Counted from the stretch's first letter, positions 1 through 6,260 are shown. The stretch is DNA of 6,438 nucleotides from an uncultured Clostridia bacterium (GCA_910586575.1 CAJUJQ010000166.1:1-6438), one strand, 5' to 3'. The notes: a model not told the origin generated them from the sequence alone. Made by a program: numbers and translations.

Positions 1-65
1 TCAAATCCACCCTATATAAACTGCTTTTGAGCCGCCCTTTGTCGCTTGAAACTTGGAAACTGGTG

Positions 66-102
66 TACCCTTGCCCTGATTATATCACAAATGGCAGGGG
101 TA
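66..102. repeat. imperfect inverted repeat upstream of recombinase gene
   Basis: The arms TACCCTTGCC (66-75) and GGCAGGGGTA (93-102) are complementary over 10 positions with one T/G mismatch, which is a wobble pair in RNA. The spacer is 17 nt. The repeat ends just before the recombinase ribosome binding site (104-111), so it could be an operator or a leader hairpin controlling recombinase expression, or the terminator of an upstream gene, although no T-tract follows. The spacer also holds a minus-strand extended -10 sequence (TGATATAAT, 79-87) without a good -35. The function is inferred; only the pairing is seen. Confidence 0.4.
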
Positions 103-118
103 TGAAAGGGGTATTTTC

Positions 119-1747
119 ATGAAAAGACAGGAAGCCGCCGAAAGGAGCGCGGTGATTTATGCCCGCTATTCGTCGCACAACCAGACGGAGCAGAGCATAG
201 AGGGACAGCTTCGGGTGTGCCACGAATATGCCAAGCGGGAAGGGCATGCCGTTGTCGGTGAGTATATCGACCGCGCCATATCCGGCAGGACGGACGACAG
301 GCCAGACTTTCAGCGCATGATTGACGATTCCCGCAAGGGCGCGTTTCGGTATGTCATTGTTTACCGGCTCGACCGGTTCACTCGCAACCGCTACGACAGC
401 GCGATCTATAAGCACAAGCTGAAAAAGAACGGGGTCAAGGTTCTTTCGGCCATGGAAAACATAGGGGACAACCCCGAAGGCGTTATTTTGGAGGCGGTAC
501 TGGAAGCCAGCGCTGAATATTACAGTTTGGAACTTGCACAGAAAGTAAAGCGCGGTATGCGCGAGAGCGCCCTGAAAGGGCAGTTTTGCGGTGGTACGCC
601 CCCGCTCGGATATAAGAGCAATGGCGGGCGGCTCGTAATTGACGAAGCGAAAGCGCCCTATATCAAGAAAGCCTTTGAGGACTACGCGGCAGGTGTTCCA
701 AAGCGGCAAATCATAGACGAATTAAACGCGGCTGGACTGCGGAACCGCAACGGCAAGCCCTACGGCAATACGGCGTTGCAGGCGACTTTGCGAAGTGAAA
801 AGTATATCGGCATTCTGCGCTGGAATGATATCGCGGTGGAGGATGCCTGCCCCGCCCTGATTTCCCGTGAAACCTTTGACAAGGTACAAGAGCGCATCCA
901 GCAGAACAAGCGGCAGGCCGGGAAGAACAAAGCGAAGGTCGAATACCTGTTGACCGGCAAAGTGTTCTGCGGCTACTGCGGCGAAACTGTAACCGGGGTA
1001 TCCGGGCGCGGGCGGCACGGGGGTATGCACTATTATTACTGCTGCCATGGTCGGCGCACGCGCAGCGGATGCAGGAAGCAGCACGAAAAGAGGGATTTCC
1101 TTGAATGGTATGTTGTAGAGCAGACCGTGCAATATGTCCTTACCCCCGAACGGATGCAGACCATAGCGGAGGCCGTTGTCGCTGAATACAACAAGGAATT
1201 CAACAGCGGCAGAATCAAAGAGCTTGAAAAGCAAATTGCGCGGCTTGACCGGGAGCTGAATAGCCTGGTTGATACGCTGATTGACGTGCCGAAATCCGCC
1301 CGCCCCCGCATCTATGAGAAGATGGAAGCCAAGGAAGCGCAAAAGGCCGATCTGGAAATCGACCTTTCAAAACTGCGCATCACCTGCAAGATCAGGCACA
1401 CCGAAGAAGAAATCATAGCATGGTTGAAACTGTTCTGCAAGGGCGACCTGTTCGACATGGAATTCAGGCGGCGCATTATTGATACTTTTATCAATTCTAT
1501 TTACATATATGACGACAAAGTAATCATTTTTTACAACATTCGCGGCGGTAAACAGGTATCCTATATTGATATGCTCGACGCAACCGAAGGTTTCCCCGGC
1601 CTTGACGATCAGCCGGAAGGCCCCGTCGATGCCGGGGGAAACTCCGGAAATGAAAAGAAGCCGGACACCTTTACAGGTGTTCGACTTCTAAACGGTATGG
1701 CACGCCCGAAGGGACTCGAACCCCCAACATTCAGAACCGGAATCTGA
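119..1747 (+). CDS. large serine recombinase (site-specific integrase)
   Basis: Encodes a 542-residue large serine recombinase, the type that integrates and excises phages and integrative elements through a 5'-phosphoserine DNA intermediate. The N-terminal resolvase domain (about 10-150) has the active-site motif YARYSS with the probable nucleophile Ser18, the SGRTDDRPDF motif (55-64) and the arginine-rich YRLDRFTRN (82-90). A Recombinase domain follows (about 155-265, GTPPLGY at 159-165). A zinc ribbon has C284/C287, C308 or C309, and C318, and a charged coiled coil spans about 365-420. After about residue 485 the chain becomes a low-complexity linker. The ATG is supported by GAAAGGGG at 104-111, 7 nt upstream. 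The last 16 residues (MARPKGLEPPTFRTGI) are antisense tRNA-Arg sequence, and the TGA stop lies in the tRNA anticodon stem. This suggests the gene lies at the end of an element inserted at the tRNA. No excisionase or cargo gene is visible, and its native C-terminus in the circular or unintegrated form may differ. Confidence 0.95.
   Translation: MKRQEAAERSAVIYARYSSHNQTEQSIEGQLRVCHEYAKREGHAVVGEYIDRAISGRTDDRPDFQRMIDDSRKGAFRYVIVYRLDRFTRNRYDSAIYKHKLKKNGVKVLSAMENIGDNPEGVILEAVLEASAEYYSLELAQKVKRGMRESALKGQFCGGTPPLGYKSNGGRLVIDEAKAPYIKKAFEDYAAGVPKRQIIDELNAAGLRNRNGKPYGNTALQATLRSEKYIGILRWNDIAVEDACPALISRETFDKVQERIQQNKRQAGKNKAKVEYLLTGKVFCGYCGETVTGVSGRGRHGGMHYYYCCHGRRTRSGCRKQHEKRDFLEWYVVEQTVQYVLTPERMQTIAEAVVAEYNKEFNSGRIKELEKQIARLDRELNSLVDTLIDVPKSARPRIYEKMEAKEAQKADLEIDLSKLRITCKIRHTEEEIIAWLKLFCKGDLFDMEFRRRIIDTFINSIYIYDDKVIIFYNIRGGKQVSYIDMLDATEGFPGLDDQPEGPVDAGGNSGNEKKPDTFTGVRLLNGMARPKGLEPPTFRTGI
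1591..1641. repeat. nested 51-nt imperfect palindrome in the recombinase 3' coding region
   Basis: The outer arms TTTCCCCGGC (1591-1600) and GCCGGGGGAAA (1631-1641) pair over 10 bp with one bulged G. Inside, GACG (1604-1607) pairs with CGTC (1624-1627), and GCC (1612-1614) pairs with GGC (1619-1621) across a GGAA loop. All three pairings share a centre near 1616, so the RNA or extruded DNA could form one interrupted stem. It encodes the variable linker near the recombinase C-terminus. It could be a recombinase-binding site, an mRNA-end structure, or a by-product of G+C-rich linker codons. No U-tract follows on the + strand. Confidence 0.5.
1652..1680 (-). terminator. possible weak tRNA-Arg terminator hairpin
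   Basis: Read on the minus strand just past the tRNA 3' end, ACACCT-GTAA-AGGTGT (1680 down to 1665) forms a 6-bp stem closed by a GNRA-type GUAA tetraloop. CCGG and then the pyrimidine-rich CTTCTTTT follow (1660-1653). The spacing to the T-rich tail is longer than in a standard intrinsic terminator, so this is weak. The same palindrome lies inside the recombinase reading frame and could instead belong to the element end. Confidence 0.3.
1698..1747. other. candidate element/chromosome junction (attachment region)
   Basis: The recombinase frame, belonging to the presumed mobile element on the left, continues into the chromosomal tRNA gene and stops at 1745-1747. An integrase gene at an element end pointing into a tRNA 3' end is the classical layout of a tRNA-targeting integrative element. 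Serine integrases share only a very short core between att sites, so the exact crossover cannot be read from one junction. It may lie anywhere from about 1680 to 1745. The other end of the element is outside the window. Confidence 0.4.
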
Positions 1748-1773
1748 CGCTCTATCCATTGAACTACGGACGC
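1698..1773 (-). tRNA. tRNA-Arg (anticodon CCG)
   Basis: A complete 76-nt cloverleaf on the minus strand, 5' end at 1773. The acceptor stem pairs GCGTCCG with CGGGCGT with two G-U wobbles, followed by discriminator G and an encoded CCA (1698-1700). The D arm is GTTC/GAGC with GG in its loop. The anticodon stem TCAGA/TCTGA encloses TTCCGGT, giving anticodon CCG (1740-1738) for CGG arginine codons. The variable loop has 5 nt. The T arm is GGGGG/CCCTT with loop TTCGAGT. The 3' half is overlapped antisense by the end of the serine recombinase gene, making its 3' end the likely integration target. The gene looks intact and functional and has its own strong promoter. Confidence 0.97.
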
Positions 1774-1786
1774 TTTTGCAGATAAT

Positions 1787-1815
1787 ATTATAGCAGACAA
1801 AAAAGCATTTGTAAA
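1787..1815 (-). promoter_or_regulatory. sigma-A-type promoter of tRNA-Arg
   Basis: On the minus strand the -35 box is TTTACA (1815-1810), the spacer is exactly 17 bp, and the -10 box is the consensus TATAAT (1792-1787), extended by an upstream TG. Transcription would start near 1780, about 7 nt before the mature tRNA 5' end at 1773. It lies in the divergent gap shared with the amidase gene. Confidence 0.85.
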
Positions 1816-1823
1816 GAGGGGGA

Positions 1824-1850
1824 ACACAAAAAATCTTCATGACATAGTTT
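1824..1850 (+). promoter_or_regulatory. possible sigma-K-like promoter for the amidase gene
   Basis: AC at 1824-1825, a 17-bp gap and CATAGTTT at 1843-1850 match the Bacillus sigma-K pattern AC-N16/17-CATANNNT. The start codon lies about 35 nt further on. I see no convincing sigma-A promoter on this strand. The match rests on few bases and could be chance. It is listed because a leaderless amidase would fit late mother-cell expression. Confidence 0.3.
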
Positions 1851-1885
1851 GTAATGAGAATACACAGCAGCAAGGAGGGCAGATT

Positions 1886-2638
1886 ATGCCAACGATTTAC
1901 TTGTCACCCTCGACACAAGAATATAATCTCTACTATGACGGCAATGGCAGCGAAGAATACTATATGAACCTGATTGCCGACGCGATGGAACCATATTTAG
2001 TCTCATCTGGGATTGAATTTGTCCGGAACACGCCGGAAATGACGGCAGCCAGTTCCATTCGGGCCTCGAACGCGGGGAATTTTGACGTGCATTTAGCGCT
2101 GCACTCAAACGCGGCCCCGGAAAGTATGAGCGGCAAACTGACTGGGATTGACGCTTATTATTCCCCGAACAGCGAGCGCGGGCGCAGACTGGCGGATATT
2201 TTGGCTGCAAATCTGAAAGCGGTTTACTACGATCCGTCGAAAGTGCAGACCCGGCCGACGACATCAATCGGCGAGGTTGCGCGTACCCGTGCACCGGCGG
2301 TGCTTTTGGAGCTGGGATATCATGACAACCCGACCGACGCGGCCTGGATACGGGCGAACATCAACACGATTGCGCGCAATCTGGTTTACTCGCTGACCGA
2401 ATATTTTGGGATACCGTTTGTCGAACCGGAGCCTGTCCAGAGCGGTACGGTTGACATTTCGTCGGGCAGCTTAAATATCCGTTCCGCACCGTCATTGAGC
2501 GCGCCGGTGATTGCAAGCGCGTACGATGGCGAAGCGGTCGAAATCCTCGGGGAATGGGATGGCTGGTATGTGGTGCGTTACCGTGACCAGGATGGCTACG
2601 CCCGTTCGGAATATATCACGCGGAATTACGCAGGCTGA
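1886..2638 (+). CDS. N-acetylmuramoyl-L-alanine amidase (Amidase_3) with C-terminal SH3b domain
   Basis: A 250-residue cell-wall hydrolase predicted to cut the amide bond between N-acetylmuramic acid and the L-alanine of the stem peptide. The Amidase_3 domain covers about 1-175. It shows the zinc-ligand Glu24 in EEYYMN, zinc-ligand His73 in LALHSNA, and the catalytic Glu142 in PAVLLELGYHDN. A bacterial SH3 domain (about 187-247), probably binding peptidoglycan, carries LNIRSAPS and the GWYVVRY segment. The ATG is set by AAGGAGGG at 1872-1879, 6 nt upstream. Two oddities: there is no signal peptide or membrane segment, and the usual N-terminal PGHGG zinc His is replaced by SPSTQ (7-11), so metal binding may be altered. 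Leaderless amidases are released by holins or by mother-cell lysis, as with CwlC of Bacillus. A prophage endolysin is the alternative, but no other phage gene is visible. It stands alone, between a divergent tRNA and a terminator. Confidence 0.88.
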   Translation: MPTIYLSPSTQEYNLYYDGNGSEEYYMNLIADAMEPYLVSSGIEFVRNTPEMTAASSIRASNAGNFDVHLALHSNAAPESMSGKLTGIDAYYSPNSERGRRLADILAANLKAVYYDPSKVQTRPTTSIGEVARTRAPAVLLELGYHDNPTDAAWIRANINTIARNLVYSLTEYFGIPFVEPEPVQSGTVDISSGSLNIRSAPSLSAPVIASAYDGEAVEILGEWDGWYVVRYRDQDGYARSEYITRNYAG

Positions 2639-2677
2639 CCGCAGGCCTGCCCGTCGGCTGTCAATCCAGCAAAACCG

Positions 2678-2710
2678 TAAACCGTGCATTGGGAATCCGT
2701 GCACGGTTTA
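2678..2710 (+). terminator. intrinsic terminator after the amidase gene
   Basis: AAACCGTGCA (2679-2688) and TGCACGGTTT (2700-2709) pair perfectly over 10 bp, extended by a T-A pair (2678/2710). The 11-nt loop could close further with GG/CC. The 3' arm ends in TTT and continues TTTATTACTG, a short U-rich tail, and the 5' side is A-rich. It lies 40 nt after the amidase stop and separates that gene from the gltX promoter region. Confidence 0.65.
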
Positions 2711-2763
2711 TTACTGCCTCGCCGTGCCGTCAGAAAAAATTTCACAGAATCCCAACAACTTTC

Positions 2764-2792
2764 TTGCGTGTGCGCACTTCATGTGATAAACT
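2764..2792 (+). promoter_or_regulatory. candidate gltX promoter
   Basis: TTGCGT (2764-2769), a 17-bp spacer and TAAACT (2787-2792), with TG one base before the -10, make an extended -10 promoter of moderate quality. TATGAT (2792-2797) is a rival -10 without a good -35. The leader to the gltX ATG would be only about 55 nt. It contains a 5-bp hairpin (GGCAT 2816-2820, ATGCC 2828-2832) but is too short for a T-box, and no T-box motif is seen. Confidence 0.45.
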
Positions 2793-2854
2793 ATGATAGG
2801 ATTGTAATAAATTCAGGCATTTTGGTTATGCCAGTATGATAGGAGAGGAAATTC

Positions 2855-4513
2855 ATGGACTATCAAGCTTTAGCGCAGCTGCTGTTCCCGCAGCTGACGG
2901 CGACGCCGGAGGAAATGATTGCGCGGTATCCCGCGAGGCAGCTCCCGGAGGGTGCACGGGTAACCCGTATGGCGCCCAGCCCGACGGGCTTCATGCACCT
3001 TGGCAACCTGTACGGCGCGTTGGTAGACGAACGCCTTGCACACCAATCGGGCGGTATTTTTTATCTGCGGATTGAGGACACGGACAAAAAGCGCGAGGTA
3101 GAAAACGGCGTCGCGACCATTCTGGACGCGTTCACGTCGTTTGGGCTGCCGTTTGACGAGGGCGCTTCGGTGGACGGGGAAACCGGCGATTACGGCCCGT
3201 ACCGCCAGAGCAAGCGCGCGGAAATCTATCAGGCATTCGTAAAAAAGCTGGTGCTGGAAGGGCAGGCATATCCCTGCTTCTGCACGGAGGACGAGCTTGC
3301 GGCCATGCGCGCGGAGCAGGAGCGGAATAAGGAAAACTTCGGCTATTATGGCAAGTACGCGGTCTGGCGCGACCGTCCGCTCGAGGACATCCGCGCCGAG
3401 CTGGACAAGGGGACACCCTACGTCGTGCGGTTCCGTTCGCAGGGCAGCATCGAAAACAAAGTGCGTCACGAGGACCTTGTAAAGGGCAAGATGGAGGTTA
3501 CGGAAAACGACCAGGACGTTGTCATCCTGAAATCGGACGGTATCCCGACCTATCATTTTGCGCACGTTGTGGACGACCATTTAATGGGTACAACGGTCGT
3601 AGTGCGCGGCGAGGAATGGCTTGCCACCCTGCCGGTACACTTACAGCTGTTCCGCGCCTTGGGCTGGAAGCCGCCGAAGTACGCGCACACGGCGCAGCTG
3701 ATGAAAATCGACGAGGAAACCGGTAGCAAGCGCAAGCTTTCTAAGCGCAAGGACCCTGAGCTGGCACTATCATTCTACGCGCAGCAGGGCTATCCTGCGC
3801 CTTCGGTACTCGAATATTTAATGACGCTCTTAAACTCGAACTTTGAGGAGTGGCGGCGCGCCAATCCTGACCAGCCGATGGATGCGTTCCCGTTCTCAAC
3901 AAAGAAAATGAGCGGCTCGGGCGCACTGTTCGATATCGACAAGCTCAAGGACGTTTCCAAGAACGTTATTTCGCGCATGACCGCCGACGAGGTATACGAG
4001 CAGGCCGCAGCCTGGGCGGCAGTAAACGACCCGGATTTCCATGCGCTGCTGACGCGCGGCCCGGCATACACCAAAGCCATCCTGGCAATCGGGCGCGGCG
4101 GCAAGAAGCCGCGCAAGGACATTGCGCTCTGGACCGATGTCAAGCCTTATCTGGACTTCATGTTTGACGAGCTGTTCCAGCCGGATTACACGCTGCCCGC
4201 GAACGTCCCCGCAAGGGACGCCAAAGCCATCCTTGCGGCATTTGAATCCCAGTTCGACGGGAACGACACCCCGGACGATTTCTTCGCCAAAATGAAAGCG
4301 CTTGCGGAGACGCACGGCTACGCGCCCGAAACCAAGCTTTACAAGAAAAACCCGGAACAGTACAAGGGGCATGTAGGCGACATTTCCATGGTCATCCGCG
4401 TCGCGGTTGCCGGACGTCAGAACGCGCCCGACCTGCAAAGCGTGATGCACATTTTAGGCGCTGAGCGAGTCAAATCCCGCCTGCGCCGCGCCGCTGAAGC
4501 GCTCCAACGCTAA
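2855..4513 (+). CDS. gltX: glutamyl-tRNA synthetase
   Basis: A 552-residue class I aminoacyl-tRNA synthetase of the cytoplasm that joins glutamate to tRNA-Glu using ATP. The Rossmann-fold catalytic domain holds APSPTGFMHLGN (40-51), in which HLGN (48-51) is the HIGH signature, and the GluRS pattern LRIEDTDKKR. KLSKR (294-298) is the KMSKS loop that contacts ATP. C141-F-C143 resembles the CxC part of the zinc site of some GluRS enzymes, but the expected later Cys is not obvious, as the matching region reads KYAVWRD. The C-terminal helical part, including VAGRQNAPDL near the end, is the anticodon-binding domain. Extra N-terminal residues before the HIGH loop and the DELAAMRAEQER segment resemble clostridial GluRS forms. 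The ATG is fixed by AGGAGAGG at 2841-2848, 6 nt upstream. It probably heads a two-gene operon with glnS. Confidence 0.96.
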   Translation: MDYQALAQLLFPQLTATPEEMIARYPARQLPEGARVTRMAPSPTGFMHLGNLYGALVDERLAHQSGGIFYLRIEDTDKKREVENGVATILDAFTSFGLPFDEGASVDGETGDYGPYRQSKRAEIYQAFVKKLVLEGQAYPCFCTEDELAAMRAEQERNKENFGYYGKYAVWRDRPLEDIRAELDKGTPYVVRFRSQGSIENKVRHEDLVKGKMEVTENDQDVVILKSDGIPTYHFAHVVDDHLMGTTVVVRGEEWLATLPVHLQLFRALGWKPPKYAHTAQLMKIDEETGSKRKLSKRKDPELALSFYAQQGYPAPSVLEYLMTLLNSNFEEWRRANPDQPMDAFPFSTKKMSGSGALFDIDKLKDVSKNVISRMTADEVYEQAAAWAAVNDPDFHALLTRGPAYTKAILAIGRGGKKPRKDIALWTDVKPYLDFMFDELFQPDYTLPANVPARDAKAILAAFESQFDGNDTPDDFFAKMKALAETHGYAPETKLYKKNPEQYKGHVGDISMVIRVAVAGRQNAPDLQSVMHILGAERVKSRLRRAAEALQR

Positions 4514-4587
4514 AATTTGCTGTTGAAACCTGCGGAAATATGAACTGCGGGTATCAAAAACAGCCATTCATATCACAAAATCTATTT

Positions 4588-4594
4588 GGGAGGA
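4588..4594 (+). promoter_or_regulatory. ribosome binding site fixing the TTG start of glnS
   Basis: GGGAGGA lies 7 nt before the TTG at 4602. No ATG or GTG in this frame is equally well placed, and the encoded N-terminus (IASNFLTEII, then the catalytic PEPNGYLHIG) matches the usual GlnRS beginning. The TTG is therefore the probable start and may lower translation. Confidence 0.85.
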
Positions 4595-4601
4595 ATCCAG
4601 A

Positions 4602-6260
4602 TTGGAAATCGCATCGAACTTTTTAACCGAAATCATTGACGCTGATATTGCGGCGGGTCTTACCGAACAGATCCATACCCGTTTCCCACCCGAGCCGAAC
4701 GGTTATCTGCACATTGGCTCGGCCAAGGCAATTTATATCAACTGGTCAATCGCCAAGAAGTACGGCGGAAAGTTCAATCTTCGTTTTGACGACACCAACC
4801 CGGTGCGCGAGGATGATGAATATGTACAGTCCATCCAGAAGGACATTGCGTGGCTGACTGGCGAGGAACCGAACGGCGGCGTATTCTATGGCTCAGATTA
4901 TTTTGAAACCTGTTACGAGTGTGCGCTTGCACTCATCAAGGACGGCAAGGCCTTTGTTTGCGACCTGAGCCAGGAAGAAATGCGCGCCCAGCGCGGCACG
5001 CTGACCGAGCCAGGACAGGACAGTCCCTACCGCAACCGCTCCGTAGAGGAAAATTTACAGCTGTTCCAGGACATGCGCGCCGGGAAATTCCCGGACGGCT
5101 CTAAGACGCTGCGCGCCAAAATCGATATGGCGTCCCCGAACATGAATATGCGTGACCCGGCGATTTACCGCATTGTGCGCGCCCATCATCACCGTCAGGG
5201 CGATCAGTGGTGTATTTACCCGTTGTATGATTTCGCACATCCGATTCAGGACGCCATTGAGGGGATTACCCACTCGATGTGCTCCATCGAATTCGAGAAC
5301 CATCGTCCGCTGTACGAGTGGGTGGTTGACAACTGCCCGCTGCCGCATCACCCCAAGCAGCGCGAGTTTGCCCGTCTGAATGTCACCAACACGGTGATGA
5401 GCAAGCGTTACCTGCGCCAGCTGGTTTTCGAGCACCATGTCGAAGGGTGGGACGACCCCCGTATGCCCACCCTGTGCGGCCTGCGCCGCCGGGGCTACAC
5501 GCCGTCCGCGATCCTGGACTTTGTACAGCGCGCCGGTATCGCGAAGGCGAACTCCTTGGTTGATATCCGCCTGCTTGAGCACTGCATCCGCGAGGAGCTG
5601 AACCGCACGGCACTGCGCCGCATGGCTGTCACCGAGCCAATCAAGCTGACAATCACCAATTACCCCGAGGGCAAAACCGAATATTTTGAGGTCGCGAACA
5701 ACCCGCAGGACGAAAACGCCGGAACGCGTAAGGTACCCTTTACCGGCTCGCTGTATATTGAAAAAAGTGACTTCGCGGTCGTACCTCCCCCGAAGTTCCA
5801 GCGGCTCAAGCCTGACGGCGAGGTGCGCTTAATGGGCGCGTATATCGTTAAGTGCAGCGAGGTAATCACCGACGAAAACGGCGAAGTCACCGAGGTACGC
5901 TGCACCGCCGACCTGGAAACCGGCAACGGCATGCCCAACGACGGCCGCAAGGTGCGCGGAACCATCCATTGGGTTTCCGCAAAAACCGCGGTCGATGCCG
6001 ATATTTACCTTTACAGCGACCTGTTCACGCTCGAAAACACCAACGATGTCCCCGAGGGCACCGATTATCTCGATCACCTGAATCCCGAATCCCTGAAGAA
6101 GCTGACCGGCTGTAAGCTGGAACCCTCCATTGCCGACGTTCCCGCCGGGACGCGGATGCAGTTTGTCCGCATGGGCTACTTTATCAAAGATGAGGAAGCC
6201 GGGCGGTTCAATCGAATTGTTACGCTGAAAGACAGCTTCGCAAAAACCCTCAGCAAATAG
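4602..6260 (+). CDS. glnS: glutaminyl-tRNA synthetase
   Basis: A 552-residue class I synthetase that charges tRNA-Gln directly with glutamine. Its catalytic core shows FPPEPNGYLHIGSAKA (28-43) with the HIGH motif HIGS (37-40), followed by LRFDDTNP. The KMSKS loop appears as VMSKR (265-269). GWDDPRMPTL and LRRRGYTP are strongly diagnostic of GlnRS. The C-terminal half (from about 340) is the two-barrel anticodon-binding domain, including the HWVSA segment and ending near FNRIVTLKDSF. Length matches the bacterial enzyme, with no N-terminal appendage. The start is TTG. It lies 88 nt after gltX with no terminator between them and only a poor promoter candidate (TTGCTG at 4517, TATGAA at 4539), so co-transcription is likely. 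Many Gram-positive bacteria lack GlnRS and use GatCAB amidation instead, so its presence implies direct glutaminylation. Whether GatCAB is also present cannot be seen here. Confidence 0.97.
   Translation: MEIASNFLTEIIDADIAAGLTEQIHTRFPPEPNGYLHIGSAKAIYINWSIAKKYGGKFNLRFDDTNPVREDDEYVQSIQKDIAWLTGEEPNGGVFYGSDYFETCYECALALIKDGKAFVCDLSQEEMRAQRGTLTEPGQDSPYRNRSVEENLQLFQDMRAGKFPDGSKTLRAKIDMASPNMNMRDPAIYRIVRAHHHRQGDQWCIYPLYDFAHPIQDAIEGITHSMCSIEFENHRPLYEWVVDNCPLPHHPKQREFARLNVTNTVMSKRYLRQLVFEHHVEGWDDPRMPTLCGLRRRGYTPSAILDFVQRAGIAKANSLVDIRLLEHCIREELNRTALRRMAVTEPIKLTITNYPEGKTEYFEVANNPQDENAGTRKVPFTGSLYIEKSDFAVVPPPKFQRLKPDGEVRLMGAYIVKCSEVITDENGEVTEVRCTADLETGNGMPNDGRKVRGTIHWVSAKTAVDADIYLYSDLFTLENTNDVPEGTDYLDHLNPESLKKLTGCKLEPSIADVPAGTRMQFVRMGYFIKDEEAGRFNRIVTLKDSFAKTLSK

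Noticed and set aside
80..709. 209-codon open frame on the minus strand, and another at 722-1342, opposite the recombinase gene
   Set aside because: Both are antisense to a gene with clear catalytic motifs and lack a recognisable domain or good ribosome binding site. They reflect codon bias of the real gene.
1609..1873. Two minus-strand open frames crossing the tRNA region
   Set aside because: They only read through tRNA-Arg and its promoter. The tRNA cloverleaf explains the sequence.
2511..2786. 91-codon + strand frame overlapping the end of the amidase gene and its terminator
   Set aside because: It lies out of frame in the SH3b coding region and runs through a strong terminator hairpin. 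It has no ribosome binding site or recognised motif.
2836..3075. Upstream ATG at 2836 as a possible start of a small gene before gltX
   Set aside because: It is in a different frame from gltX, its ATG precedes the AGGAGAGG that serves the 2855 start, and its product is a frame-shifted reading of gltX.
2870..3580. 236-codon minus-strand open frame, with similar ones at 3896-4450, 5055-5582 and 5829-6314
   Set aside because: They are shadows of the gltX and glnS frames in G+C-rich DNA. No family is recognisable.
4531..4551. Repeated CTGCGG in the gltX-glnS gap as a possible terminator
   Set aside because: The copies are direct, not inverted, so no stem forms.
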